DNA from: Mucilaginibacter_A sp964251965
Lineage (GTDB): Bacteria; Bacteroidota; Bacteroidia; Sphingobacteriales; Sphingobacteriaceae
Assembly (NCBI GenBank): GCA_964251965.1
Contig: CAXULQ010000008.1
Coordinates: 1 to 64,000, forward strand
Direction: 5' to 3'
DNA length: 64,000 nt
In this document: piece after piece, positions 17,501 to 25,341 of the stretch
Layout of the letters: each line of letters starts with the position of its first letter
Position numbering within the stretch: the first letter of the stretch is position 1
The notes under the pieces: generated by a model
What the model was told of the DNA's origin: nothing
Databases searched by the model: none
The model's input: the letters and a program-made list of their open reading frames with translations, nothing else
Made by a program: the position numbers and the translations under genes

Positions 17501-17812
17501 CAAAATGGTTTCCAACTCTTTGTTGCGGTCTTTTTCCAGCTTATCGATTTCCGTGTAAAGCTCCACTTTGCGGTTCACTTCTATCGATAGATCGTTTTCT
17601 GCTTCTTCTTTTGCGGCTTTGATTTGCGCATCAATTTTTTCCAACCCACTGCTGATCCTCGCTTTAAAATCAATGGTTTTTGCACGCAGCTCATCATTAC
17701 TGATCTGATCCAGCTTGTCAAATTCTGCCTTTATTTTTTCTACTAAAGGCTGTACACCTTTAACATCTCTTTCCGATTTGTTTCCGAAAAGTTTACTGAT
17801 AAATCCCAACAT
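14504..17812 (-). CDS. secA: Protein translocase ATPase SecA
   Basis: The ATPase motor of the Sec pathway, acting at the inner membrane with SecYEG. At 1102 residues it is longer than the roughly 900 of E. coli, as usual for Bacteroidota, owing to extra sequence in the first nucleotide-binding domain (about 360-500). Visible are Walker A MATGEGKTLVATLP, DEVDSVLIDDARTPL, GRGTDIKLG, QLRGRSGRQGDPGSSQFFVS and the C-terminal zinc-binding DPCPCGSGKKYKNCHG. The start MLGFISKLFG matches the family; the upstream in-frame extension does not. It leads the secA-SPOR-M20 minus-strand cluster. Confidence 0.97.
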   Translation of the reverse strand: MLGFISKLFGNKSERDVKGVQPLVEKIKAEFDKLDQISNDELRAKTIDFKARISSGLEKIDAQIKAAKEEAENDLSIEVNRKVELYTEIDKLEKDRNKELETILMGILPEAFAVVKETAKRLAGNKTLEVTATDFDRELAAYKKNVVISGDKAIHHNTWIAAGNEVTWNMVHYDVQLIGGVVLHEGKIAEMATGEGKTLVATLPAYLNALAGQGVHIVTVNDYLARRDSEWMGPLYEFHGLSVDCIDRHEPNSEERRNAYLADITFGTNNEFGFDYLRDNMTRSPEELVQRKLHYAMVDEVDSVLIDDARTPLIISGPVPRGDEHEFYDLKPRIERLVNAQKSLVNTKLNEAKKQITEGKTGVEEGGLALLRAHRGLPKSKALIKFLSEQGIKTVLNKTENYYMQDQNKEMPKVDTELYFVIDEKNNQVELTEKGIELITTSGEDPHFFVMPDVGTEVAEIEKSGLTSEEKVTKKDELMRDFSIKSERIHSVNQLLKAYTLFERDTEYILDDGKVKIVDEQTGRVLDGRRYSDGLHQAIEAKENVKVEDASQTFATVTLQNYFRMYHKLCGMTGTAVTEAGEFWEIYKLDVVEIPTNTPASREDRQDLVYRTMREKYNAVADEIVALTKAGRPVLVGTTSVEISELLSRMLKLRGIKHNVLNAKLHQKEADIVAEAGKTSTVTIATNMAGRGTDIKLGEGVKDVGGLAIVGTERHESRRVDRQLRGRSGRQGDPGSSQFFVSLEDDLMRLFGSERISGLMVRMGIEEGEVIQHSMITKSIERAQKKVEENNFGIRKRLLEYDDVMNSQRTVIYTRRKNALFGERLDVDLNNTIFDVTEDVVTEFKDANNFEGFQLEMIRLFSVDTEITADEFGGKNTARLVEKAFHEITDYYKRKSEAIAKQAFPVLKDVFDTRGNMIENIIVPFTDGVHGIQVAVPLQKAIENDGHEVLKSFEKNVVLTFIDDAWKEHLREMDELKQSVQNAVYEQKDPLLVYKFEAFELFRQMLTNVNKEIVSFLFKGGIPVQQQLEEIREARPEPKLDMRQMRISKPQLVHETNGVPDEDTRELQKPMPVKVEQKIGRNDPCPCGSGKKYKNCHGVGAG

Positions 17813-17947
17813 GTTGTAATCTCTAAGATAAAAAACTCCATTTGCAACAATTACGCCAGCGGTAACCGAAGCCATAATGGCAGGTAAAATTACGGATTTT
17901 GATTGAAAACTGGATGCTTTGGCTTTACAGCTATGCAGAAATTTTTG

Positions 17948-17961
17948 ATGCTTCTTTTATC
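17948..17961 (-). repeat. Dispersed 14-mer upstream of secA
   Basis: ATGCTTCTTTTATC in the 277-base spacer between secA and the toxin gene. A short plus-strand open frame crossing it looks spurious. Confidence 0.75.
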
Positions 17962-18089
17962 CCTATATTTTTGCTGTTTTCTATAGTGAAAGATACCCTT
18001 GGGATAAGAATACTATCCCTTAAAACAGATTTAGATATGGATGTAAAGTTTAGGCGTTTATGCCCGCCCAATATTAGTTAGCATTAAAG

Positions 18090-18455
18090 TCAGCGTTCGC
18101 CCTTTTCTTTTTCATACTCTGTTAAAATATCTTTCAAAATTTTAACGGCTTCTAACTTTTTGATAGTTGATTTTTCTGACTTGTCAAAAATTGTCATTAG
18201 CAGTACGTCTATTCCGCTTTCTTTCACTTTCAAATGATAATACATCACTCTGAAGCCGCCACTTTTCCCTTTTCCCTTGCTTTTATCTGCTAATCTTACT
18301 TTAAAAATGTTGTTTCCATAATGCTCACCCAAATAAGGGTTTTCAATCAGTGCTTCAATCAATACATCAACAGATTGTTTAAGGGTTGTGTATTTTTTTG
18401 CCAAAGGTTTCACTTCTCGTTTAAAATCATGAGAAGCAATAACGGTATTAGTCAT
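18090..18455 (-). CDS. RelE/ParE-family toxin
   Basis: A 121-residue basic protein of the RelE/ParE superfamily (HigB/YhaV-like in length). The central pattern is NNIFKVRLADKSKGKGKSGG followed by FRVMYYHLK and LLMTIFDKSEKSTI, shared closely with the second toxin at 34730. The N-terminus KREVKPLAKKY is typical. Expected activity is ribosome-dependent mRNA cleavage or gyrase inhibition; the sequence alone does not decide. It overlaps the antitoxin gene by eight bases, the usual antitoxin-first order. Confidence 0.88.
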   Translation of the reverse strand: MTNTVIASHDFKREVKPLAKKYTTLKQSVDVLIEALIENPYLGEHYGNNIFKVRLADKSKGKGKSGGFRVMYYHLKVKESGIDVLLMTIFDKSEKSTIKKLEAVKILKDILTEYEKEKGER

Positions 18456-18666
18456 TCCAAAGTTCAGCTATCGGAATACCTTTTAATTTTCCATCTTGTA
18501 TTAAAAGGGCTTCTTTGTAAGATGATTTTAACAATTCAAGTTCACGAACGGTCAAATCTTCATCAATATCAACAGCTATCTCTCCACCAATATTTTTGAC
18601 TATTGCTGATATTTCTGATATAACATCTGCATTATTGTTAGGTATATGGATAGTTAAAGTTGTCAT
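18448..18666 (-). CDS. Antitoxin of the RelE-type module
   Basis: A 72-residue acidic protein upstream of and overlapping the toxin. The N-terminal strand (TTLTIHIPNNNADVISEISA) and the C-terminal helix ending in GIPIAELWND fit the small antitoxins that pair with this toxin family: an N-terminal dimerisation part and a C-terminal toxin-wrapping tail. No classical helix-turn-helix is visible. It probably autoregulates the operon with the toxin. Confidence 0.8.
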   Translation of the reverse strand: MTTLTIHIPNNNADVISEISAIVKNIGGEIAVDIDEDLTVRELELLKSSYKEALLIQDGKLKGIPIAELWND

Positions 18667-18809
18667 AATTCAATTATAGACGGTTCACACAAATATATAG
18701 AATTTACGAATTGTTTTATTTACAAGTAACGAATACTTTGTTACCTGTAAATAAAACATCTACCTTATTTCTTAAAATAATGTTGTCAGGCAAATTCTAT
18801 CTTTACCGC

Positions 18810-20084
18810 ATGAACATCCTGCTCCTTGGTTCCGGCGGAAGAGAAAGTGCTTTTGCCTGGAAGTTATCGCAAAGTCCGAAATGCGAACGGTTATTTATCG
18901 CGCCCGGCAATGCCGGAACCAGAATTTATGGACAAAATGTTGACTTAAACGTAAATGATTTTGAAGGAATCAAAAATTTAGTGCATAAAAACAGCATCGA
19001 TCTGGTTTTGGTGGGGCCGGAAGAACCGCTGGTAAACGGTATCCACGATTTTTTTCTGGGAGATGAACTGCTGAAAAACATTCCCGTTATCGGTCCGCAA
19101 AAAGCCGCTGCACAGTTGGAAGGCAGCAAGGATTTTTCCAAAGAATTCATGTTTAAAAACAGCATTCCAACCGCTGCTTCCAAAACTTTTACACCCGAAA
19201 CTTTGGATGAGGGTTTAGCTTATCTCGCTACACACGGCCTTCCAATCGTGTTAAAAGCCGATGGATTAGCTGCCGGAAAAGGCGTTTTAATTTGTACCAG
19301 CTGGGAAGAAGCGCAACACGAATTAACGGCCATGCTGCGCGATGCAAAATTTGGCGCAGCAAGTTCTAAAGTGGTGATCGAGCAGTTTTTGCAGGGGATC
19401 GAGCTTTCTGTTTTTGTACTGACCGACGGAAAAAACTACAAGATTTTGCCCGAAGCCAAAGATTACAAACGCATTGGCGAAGGCGATACCGGTTTAAATA
19501 CGGGCGGCATGGGTTCGGTTTCGCCGGTGCCGTTTGCCAATGCTGCTTTTATGGCCAAAGTTGAGGAACGCATCGTGGTTCCGACTATGCAGGGTTTGCA
19601 AAAGGAAAACCTGCCATACAAAGGCTTTATTTTTATTGGTTTGATGAATTGCGGCGGCGATCCTTACGTAATCGAATACAATTGCCGTATGGGCGATCCG
19701 GAAACGGAATCGGTTTTGCCGCGGATTGAAAACGATTTGGTAGAAATTTTACAAGCGGTTGCCGAAGGAAAACTGGATCAAATCAACTTAAAAATCTCCG
19801 ATAAAATTGCGGCAACGGTAGTTTGTGTTGCAGGTGGTTATCCGGGAGAATATCTGAAAAACAGAACGATTACCGGGATTGAAAATGTGCGCGGTTCCAT
19901 GGTTTTCCAGGCTGGAACTGCAATCGAAAACGAAGAAATAAAAACTGCTGGCGGCCGGGTTTTAGCGGTAACGAGTTTGCAGGACACCCTATTCAACGCC
20001 TTGCAACAGGCAACGTTGGATGCTGCCCGGATTTATTTTGACGGGATGCAATTTAGAAAAGATATTGGGTTTGATTTGCTTTAG
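18810..20084 (+). CDS. purD: Phosphoribosylamine-glycine ligase
   Basis: Second step of purine synthesis: ATP-dependent joining of glycine to phosphoribosylamine. The start MNILLLGSGGRESAFAW gives 424 residues, the family norm; in-frame ATGs further upstream add no family sequence. ATP-grasp signatures are KADGLAAGKGV, EGDTGLNTGGMGSVSPVP, and YNCRMGDPETESVLPR. It is monocistronic here and convergent with the thioredoxin gene across a large inverted repeat. Confidence 0.96.
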   Translation: MNILLLGSGGRESAFAWKLSQSPKCERLFIAPGNAGTRIYGQNVDLNVNDFEGIKNLVHKNSIDLVLVGPEEPLVNGIHDFFLGDELLKNIPVIGPQKAAAQLEGSKDFSKEFMFKNSIPTAASKTFTPETLDEGLAYLATHGLPIVLKADGLAAGKGVLICTSWEEAQHELTAMLRDAKFGAASSKVVIEQFLQGIELSVFVLTDGKNYKILPEAKDYKRIGEGDTGLNTGGMGSVSPVPFANAAFMAKVEERIVVPTMQGLQKENLPYKGFIFIGLMNCGGDPYVIEYNCRMGDPETESVLPRIENDLVEILQAVAEGKLDQINLKISDKIAATVVCVAGGYPGEYLKNRTITGIENVRGSMVFQAGTAIENEEIKTAGGRVLAVTSLQDTLFNALQQATLDAARIYFDGMQFRKDIGFDLL

Positions 20085-20174
20085 CCTCACCCTAAATCCC
20101 TCTCCAAAGGAGAGGGACTTGAAAACTTAGTGCAGTTAACTCCCTCTCCTATGGAGAGGGCTGGGGTGAGGCTA
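20083..20174. repeat. Inverted repeat between convergent genes
   Basis: Arms AGCCTCACCC (20083-20092) and GGGGTGAGGCT (20163-20173), with inner CCCTCTCC/GGAGAGGG palindromes at 20098-20115 and 20142-20160. Such G/C-rich inverted repeats are common between Bacteroidota genes and would also terminate both purD and the thioredoxin gene, whose stop codon lies within it. Confidence 0.85.
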
Positions 20175-21299
20175 CCTCAGCACCTGCGCCAATTTCTGCT
20201 CCAGTTCTTCGCCGCGTAAATTTTTGGCAATGATTTTTCCGGTAGGATCAATCAAAAAGTTTCCGGGGATAGAACTTATGCCATATAAAGCAGCTGCTTC
20301 ATTGTTCCAGAATTTCAGGTCGGAAACATGGTTCCAGGTCAAGCCATCATCTTTAATCGCTTTTAACCATGCATCTTTCCCGTTCGGCCGGTCTAAAGAA
20401 ACGCCCAGAACCGTAAAGTTTTTAGCTTTATATTGATTGTAAACCTTCACCACATTCGGATTTTCCTGCCTGCACGGGCCACACCATGAAGCCCAGAAAT
20501 CAAGCAAAACATATTTCCCTTTAAAAGAAGATAAAGAAATAGGTTTTCCAGTCGGGTCATTTTGCGTAAAATCCGGTGCGATAGAACCGATAGAAGTAGC
20601 TATTAATTTTTCTAAAGCCGCTTTGTAATTCTTTCCGTTATCTGTATTTTGGATGGCTGGTGCTAAACTGCTAAACAAAGGCATTGTTTCATTATAGTCT
20701 GGCGACGGGCCGCCAAAAGAGCGCAAAGCATCTAAGCTCACAAACGAAGTTGGGTTTTGGAGGATAAACTTTTTAAGAATCGCTTTTTGCTCGGTTTGCA
20801 GCTCCTTGTACTTATCGGCAAATTTCGGCCGGTCTGCTTCCGAGGTCACCTGAAACTCGTTATTCAGCAAAATGGCTTTGTTTAACACAGGTTTTACTGC
20901 TGTAGCCAAATCCGCATTATCATTATTTAATTTTGAACCTGTAATTATCGATTTACTGACAGAATCGATACCGGTTATCTGCATCACACCATTCTCTAAA
21001 TATAAATGCAAAATATCAGGTGCGCCATCAATACCAGATTCCAATTTAAGAAGGCCAGCCCCTGAATGATCTAACAATAATAAAGCTTGCTCCGGCCCTT
21101 TCACCGTTCCTTTAAATTCAAAAGCACCAGCCAACAATGCTACAGAATCAACAGAATCATGTCCGTCTATTCTACGCAGTAAAAACGCTTTTGCAGGTAT
21201 GTTTAGGTTGCCTATTTTCCCTTTTATATCATAATTTCCTGCCTGGGCATTAGCCAGAAACGGCAAAGCTGCCAGCATAAAAAACAAAGTTTTCTTCAT
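20172..21299 (-). CDS. TlpA-like thioredoxin with DUF4369 domain
   Basis: A 375-residue periplasmic thiol-disulfide oxidoreductase. A signal peptide (MKKTLFFMLAALPFLANA) is followed by a DUF4369-type beta domain (about 22-115), a helical linker, and a thioredoxin domain with an intact WASWCGPCRQE active site and the cis-proline region ISSIPGNFLID. The start is set at the signal peptide; an in-frame upstream ATG at 21347 passes through the dispersed word at 21316-21329. It is the redox-competent counterpart of the protein at 5303. Likely role: keeping cysteines of secreted or cytochrome proteins reduced. Confidence 0.93.
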   Translation of the reverse strand: MKKTLFFMLAALPFLANAQAGNYDIKGKIGNLNIPAKAFLLRRIDGHDSVDSVALLAGAFEFKGTVKGPEQALLLLDHSGAGLLKLESGIDGAPDILHLYLENGVMQITGIDSVSKSIITGSKLNNDNADLATAVKPVLNKAILLNNEFQVTSEADRPKFADKYKELQTEQKAILKKFILQNPTSFVSLDALRSFGGPSPDYNETMPLFSSLAPAIQNTDNGKNYKAALEKLIATSIGSIAPDFTQNDPTGKPISLSSFKGKYVLLDFWASWCGPCRQENPNVVKVYNQYKAKNFTVLGVSLDRPNGKDAWLKAIKDDGLTWNHVSDLKFWNNEAAALYGISSIPGNFLIDPTGKIIAKNLRGEELEQKLAQVLR

Positions 21300-21315
21300 G
21301 TGATTATTTTTGTGT

Positions 21316-21329
21316 GATAAAAGAAGCAT
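21316..21329 (+). repeat. Dispersed 14-mer, intergenic
   Basis: GATAAAAGAAGCAT in the leader of the minus-strand thioredoxin gene, 16 bases upstream of its start. Confidence 0.8.
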
Positions 21330-21353
21330 TTCAAATTGTCTGGCCAAAATTAA

Positions 21354-22538
21354 CTAAATTAATTTTTGATAAGTACGCCACCACAAATCAGGCATTTCCC
21401 CGGAAACTGCCAACAAATAATCATCATAATGACAGGGGACCAAATGGAAACGTTCGTTTTTTGAACCTGCCGCCGGATACGGAATTTGCATCCACCAGCG
21501 GTCGGATTTTTTACTTTTCACAAAAACCAGTTCGTGCTCTTTGTGCTTTAAACTCGTTTTATAGATTAAATATTGTGATTTAGGGTGCAGCGGGAAATCT
21601 TTTTTGCGGTTGTAAAAACCGTCTATAAAATACCACACCATTTGCGCCAGCAACATTGCGGTTTGTCCGTTACTGTCATAAGCCGGGTTAAATTCGTAAA
21701 AACCGATGGAACTTAATTTATCGTTAAAACCTGCATAACGGCAAATCTGGCAGGCATCTTCACCATAAAAACCATTTGGAACCGCGTTGAAATTTGCTTG
21801 TGCATCCGAAGAACGGATCGCGCCAACATCAAAACTAATCATGCTGGCATTACGGATAATCGGTTCGGTAAGTTGTATTTTTCCGGTCAGGTTGCCTAAA
21901 CGGTGCGCATCAAAAAATAGCTTGTCCATCATCTGTAAACGCTCCTGGTTTACCAAATAAGTTTGGTAGCCCAAGTTGCTGAAGTTGAACAACATATCCG
22001 GCTCGTGCATTAAAATTTTGTTAAGATAAGCAGCAGCAGTTGTTTCGATGCCTTCGGATTCCTGGTCGTCTTCCATGTCCAGTTTTGCATCTATAATCAC
22101 CAGATCAACCTTTTGCTCCAACGCTTCATAGGCCAAATACTGCGCGTAAGTTAAATCCTGACTGCCGCCAATAATAACTGGCAAAATATCCATTTTAATC
22201 AGTTCTGCAACTACTGTTTTTAAGGCGATATAAGTATCGGTTACCGTTTCGCCGCGGCGGATATTGCCCAGATCCGCAATGTTGGTTTTGTATCCGCCTT
22301 CGTACAATTGGTATAATTTTTCGCGGATGTAATCTGGCCCTAAAGCGCAACCAACATTGCCGTCTGCATTTCGGTCTTCCTGCACACCAATTAAAACAAG
22401 ATCAGGTTTTTGGGTTTTTAAATCAGGAAAATGATCGGTAAAAACAGTAATACAAGTACCCAATCGGCCATTGTTAAAACCGTTTTCGGGCAGCAAACGA
22501 GCGGCATCAACAGGCGTAAAAAAATCAATCAAAGACAT
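21354..22538 (-). CDS. Arginase/formimidoylglutamase-fold protein with altered metal site
   Basis: A 394-residue protein with the ureohydrolase fold: VLIGVQEDRNADGN near the start, LPVIIGGSQDLTYAQY, LVIIDAKLDMED and MISFDVGAIRSSDAQ in the order of the arginase metal motifs. The metal-ligand positions differ: GGDH is GGSQ, DAHxD is DAKLD, and SxDxD is SFDVG, so several of the usual Mn ligands are absent. It may be a non-catalytic or repurposed homologue; relatives in this phylum are often named formimidoylglutamase or arginase. It follows the thioredoxin gene on the same strand at 54 bases. No histidine-degradation genes are nearby. Confidence 0.8.
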   Translation of the reverse strand: MSLIDFFTPVDAARLLPENGFNNGRLGTCITVFTDHFPDLKTQKPDLVLIGVQEDRNADGNVGCALGPDYIREKLYQLYEGGYKTNIADLGNIRRGETVTDTYIALKTVVAELIKMDILPVIIGGSQDLTYAQYLAYEALEQKVDLVIIDAKLDMEDDQESEGIETTAAAYLNKILMHEPDMLFNFSNLGYQTYLVNQERLQMMDKLFFDAHRLGNLTGKIQLTEPIIRNASMISFDVGAIRSSDAQANFNAVPNGFYGEDACQICRYAGFNDKLSSIGFYEFNPAYDSNGQTAMLLAQMVWYFIDGFYNRKKDFPLHPKSQYLIYKTSLKHKEHELVFVKSKKSDRWWMQIPYPAAGSKNERFHLVPCHYDDYLLAVSGEMPDLWWRTYQKLI

Positions 22539-22601
22539 TTAAGCAGCTTAAATTACGCGACAAATATCTGTTATTTCCAAGGAACAACAGATATTTATAG
22601 G

Positions 22602-22615
22602 GATAAAAGAAGCAT
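22602..22615 (+). repeat. Dispersed 14-mer, intergenic
   Basis: GATAAAAGAAGCAT, preceded by ATTTATAGG, in the divergent spacer between the arginase-fold gene and the esterase gene. Confidence 0.8.
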
Positions 22616-22708
22616 GGGCCCACAGATGATAAAAAAATGGCAACAATGAATTGCACTTGATCAAACATTTTAGTTCGTCGTCAAACTATTAATTTTCAAC
22701 TTTGTTGG

Positions 22709-23539
22709 GTGAAAAAAATATCAACATTAAAAATTGTCGTCATTATAATGTTCCTGCTAACACAAGCATCTCAGGCGCAAACTATTGCCAAAGATACTTC
22801 CAATACCCAATATGTAAACCTGACTATTGATATTCCTCAGCTTTCCCGGCAACGCACCGTGCAAATTTATCTGCCAAAAGATTATCAAAGTTCTTCTAAA
22901 AAGTACCCGGTTATTTACATGCAGGACGGGCAGAATTTGTACAATAAAATGGAAAGCAAGCCAAATTGCTGGTACGTCGATTCGCTTTTGGCAACACTTC
23001 CGGCAGATAAGCAAGCTATTATCGTTGGCGTCAACCATGGGGAAAAATATAGGCTGACTGAATATAACCCTTACGACAGCCGGTTTGGTAAAGGCGAAGG
23101 AGTTGCTTACACAGAATTTATAGTGAAAACACTGAAACCTTTTATAGATAAACATTACCGCACCAAGCCAGATGCCAAACACACCGCTATTGTTGGGAGT
23201 TCTATGGGCGGATTGATTTCTATGTATGCTGCTGTAAAGTATACCGATATTTTTGGTACTGCTGGTGTATTTTCGCCTTCGTTTTGGATTGCGCCTCAAA
23301 TTTATACCGATGCTTTAAATCAAAAAATTTCAGCTAAATCGAAGTTTTTTTTAGCCTGCGGCGATGCAGAAGGAAATGAAGTGGCGTACGTAAATAAAAT
23401 GGATTCTGTTTTGCGCAGTAAAGGTTTCGGCTTAAGTAATGTTCCGAATGTTTTAGTCCTTAAAAACGCAAATCATAACGAGCAGCAATGGCGTGCAGAA
23501 TTTCCGATATTTTACGAATGGTTTATAAGCAAGCTTTAG
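22709..23539 (+). CDS. Secreted putative esterase (Fes/EstA-like)
   Basis: A 276-residue alpha/beta hydrolase of the enterochelin-esterase/esterase D type (PF00756-like). It begins with GTG and a signal peptide (ISTLKIVVIIMFLLTQASQA). Signatures are RTVQIYLPKDYQ, PVIYMQDGQNLY, the nucleophile elbow IVGSSMGGLISMYAA, GVFSPSFWI and a C-terminal NHNEQQWRAEFPIFYEW with the catalytic histidine. Likely periplasmic or exported; it could cleave siderophore, feruloyl or other esters, and the sequence does not say which. Confidence 0.88.
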   Translation: MKKISTLKIVVIIMFLLTQASQAQTIAKDTSNTQYVNLTIDIPQLSRQRTVQIYLPKDYQSSSKKYPVIYMQDGQNLYNKMESKPNCWYVDSLLATLPADKQAIIVGVNHGEKYRLTEYNPYDSRFGKGEGVAYTEFIVKTLKPFIDKHYRTKPDAKHTAIVGSSMGGLISMYAAVKYTDIFGTAGVFSPSFWIAPQIYTDALNQKISAKSKFFLACGDAEGNEVAYVNKMDSVLRSKGFGLSNVPNVLVLKNANHNEQQWRAEFPIFYEWFISKL

Positions 23540-23582
23540 GTTTACCGTTTGATATTTTAGGGTTTAACAAGATTTTTTATCC

Positions 23583-23596
23583 GATAAAAACAGTAT
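23583..23596 (+). repeat. Dispersed 14-mer (ACAGTA type), intergenic
   Basis: GATAAAAACAGTAT preceded by TTTTTTATCC, downstream of the esterase gene. Confidence 0.8.
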
Positions 23597-23626
23597 TCCA
23601 AACTTTGAAATTGCAAAAAGGACTTA

Positions 23627-23812
23627 TTATTTTATCGCCACGGATTTCGTTTTAAAAACAATATCGTTATTCTCAAAAGCACTGTAAGTAATTTTGACGA
23701 AACCGCTTTTTGCCGGGTCTTTTACAATCGCTTTTAAATTGTCGTCCCATAATTATAGTGAAACCTTAATTTTACCAACAATTTCTTTTCCTCGTTAATC
23801 AACCTCAAATGC
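23627..23812 (-). pseudogene. C-terminal remnant of an exported glycosidase-like protein
   Basis: Read on the minus strand, one frame gives AFEVD, a stop, RGKEIVGKIKVSL, a second stop, then LWDDNLKAIVKDPAKSG ... FENNDIVFKTKSVAIK and a stop. The style matches the C-terminal immunoglobulin-like domain of glycoside hydrolase family 2 proteins (DUF4982-like). With two in-frame stops and no upstream part it is a decayed fragment. Its parent cannot be named firmly. Confidence 0.5.
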
Positions 23813-23813
23813 C

Positions 23814-23821
23814 TAAGTTTG
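23814..23821 (+). promoter_or_regulatory. Possible -7 box of the epimerase gene
   Basis: TAAGTTTG fits the Bacteroidota -7 consensus TAnnTTTG, 24 bases before ATG 23846. No convincing -33 box is seen. Confidence 0.35.
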
Positions 23822-23845
23822 CCAATCATTTTTTAAAAGCAAGCA

Positions 23846-24820
23846 ATGGTTTTAGTTACTGGCGCAACCGGTTTTTTAGGTTCCGAACTTTGCCGGCAAC
23901 TAATTTTAGCCGGTAAAAACAGTATCCGTTGTACCAAGCGTACAACTTCGGCAGTTCCGGAAATGCTCCTTCCTTTTCAACATCAAATTATTTGGGTCGA
24001 AGCTGATTTATTGGAAATTGATGCGTTAAACGAAGCATTAACAGGTGTTACCCAAGTTTATCATTGCGCAGCGTTGGTTTCTTTTGATCCTTCACTCAAA
24101 AAAAAACTGATCCAAAACAATGTGGAAGGCACAGCCAATCTGGTTAATTTATGTGTTGAAAAAGGAATACGATTGTTACATGTAAGTTCCATTGCTGCCA
24201 TTGGCGAAGGAAAACCAAACGAATTGATCAACGAAAACCATCATCTGGAGGAAACACCAAAAGACAATGCTTACGCGATGTCTAAATATGAAAGCGAGAT
24301 GGAAGTTTGGCGCGGCACGGCCGAAGGTTTGGATGCGGTTATTGTAAATCCGTCTTTGATTATCGGAAAAAATGCTGGTAAAGAAGGAACCGGACAAATT
24401 TTTGAAACGGTTAGAAAAGGGTTAAAATTTTACACTTCCGGCAGTTGCGGTTTGGTTGATGTAGAAGATGTTGCTAAAACCATGGTTTTGTTAATGGAAA
24501 GCAACATCAGCAATGAACGTTTTATTATCAATGCTGAGAACAGGACTTATAAAAACCTTTTTGAAGAAATTGCGGATTGTTTTAACGTGAGGCCGCCTTC
24601 GGCAGAAGCCAAACCCTGGATGTTAGAATTAGCCTGGCGCGCATCAACTTTAGGTACTCTTTTTACCGGTAAAAAAATTGGGGTCGATAAAATTTCGGCA
24701 CAAGCTGCCAGCCGAATCCAGAATTACAATAATAGCAAGGTAAAAGAAGCAATTGGGTTTACATTTAAACCGGTGAAGGAATCGATCAAAGAGATTTGTG
24801 CATTGTTGAAAAATGCTTAA
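23846..24820 (+). CDS. NAD-dependent epimerase/dehydratase family protein
   Basis: A 324-residue extended short-chain dehydrogenase. The N-terminal LVTGATGFLGSELCRQL carries the nucleotide-binding glycines; HVSSIAAIGEG and YAMSKYESE give the catalytic Ser and Tyr-x3-Lys; NPSLIIGKNAG and a C-terminal substrate domain follow. It resembles dihydroflavonol-4-reductase-like proteins of Bacteroidota; substrate unknown. The peptide GKNS after the second strand is encoded by an exact copy of the dispersed word (23912-23925), and VKEA near the C-terminus by another (24739-24752). Confidence 0.9.
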   Translation: MVLVTGATGFLGSELCRQLILAGKNSIRCTKRTTSAVPEMLLPFQHQIIWVEADLLEIDALNEALTGVTQVYHCAALVSFDPSLKKKLIQNNVEGTANLVNLCVEKGIRLLHVSSIAAIGEGKPNELINENHHLEETPKDNAYAMSKYESEMEVWRGTAEGLDAVIVNPSLIIGKNAGKEGTGQIFETVRKGLKFYTSGSCGLVDVEDVAKTMVLLMESNISNERFIINAENRTYKNLFEEIADCFNVRPPSAEAKPWMLELAWRASTLGTLFTGKKIGVDKISAQAASRIQNYNNSKVKEAIGFTFKPVKESIKEICALLKNA

Positions 24821-24858
24821 CCAGAACAAGGCTTCCACTTTTAAGTTTATTTTTGTGC

Positions 24859-25245
24859 ATGACGATTGACGAACGCATCGAAAACTCGGTAACGCGGGTT
24901 TTTAAAACAGTATTCCCAAACACAACCAACCACTACGAAACGCTTTTTGGCGGCACAGCCATGATGATGATGGACGAAGTTGCTTTTATAACGGCTACCC
25001 GTTTTAGCCGCAAACGTTTGGTTACCGTTTCTTCGGATAAGATCAATTTTACGGTGCCAATTCCGGCCGGAACAATTATGGAACTAGTCGGCCGTGTAAT
25101 TTATATTGGCCGGACCAGCATGAAAGTAATGGTGGAGATTTTTGTGGAACAGATGTACGAAGAAGTGCGTTACCGAGCCATTCACGGCGAGTTTACTTTT
25201 GTTGCCGTAGATGAAAACAAAAAGCCAACACCAATTTTAGGTTGA
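24859..25245 (+). CDS. Acyl-CoA thioesterase (YciA-type hotdog)
   Basis: A 128-residue single hotdog-fold thioesterase: NHYETLFGGTAMMMMDEVAF with the catalytic-region glycines and Asp, VTVSSDKINFTVPIPAGTIM and YIGRTSMKVMVEIFVE. It hydrolyses acyl-CoA in the cytoplasm. The start MTIDERIEN is family-like, lying 38 bases past the epimerase stop; longer in-frame starts overlap that gene. The TGA stop is the first part of a dispersed-word copy (25244-25257). Confidence 0.92.
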   Translation: MTIDERIENSVTRVFKTVFPNTTNHYETLFGGTAMMMMDEVAFITATRFSRKRLVTVSSDKINFTVPIPAGTIMELVGRVIYIGRTSMKVMVEIFVEQMYEEVRYRAIHGEFTFVAVDENKKPTPILG

Positions 25246-25257
25246 TAAAAGAAGCAT
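25244..25257 (+). repeat. Dispersed 14-mer overlapping a stop codon
   Basis: GATAAAAGAAGCAT; with the preceding T it includes the TGA stop of the thioesterase. The upstream ATTTTAGGT is the TTTTA extension arm and encodes the last residues of the protein. Confidence 0.85.
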
Positions 25258-25341
25258 CTTAGTTCATTGCTGATAGTTCATAGTTCCAAACATACGCCGA
25301 TTGCTGCAAGCTGATTGCCGAAACCTCAAACCTCCTACCTT

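Noticed and set aside
17899..18081. Short plus-strand open frame between secA and the toxin gene
   Set aside because: Its coding sequence is explained by a dispersed-word copy and A+T-rich DNA; no signal, no neighbour logic.
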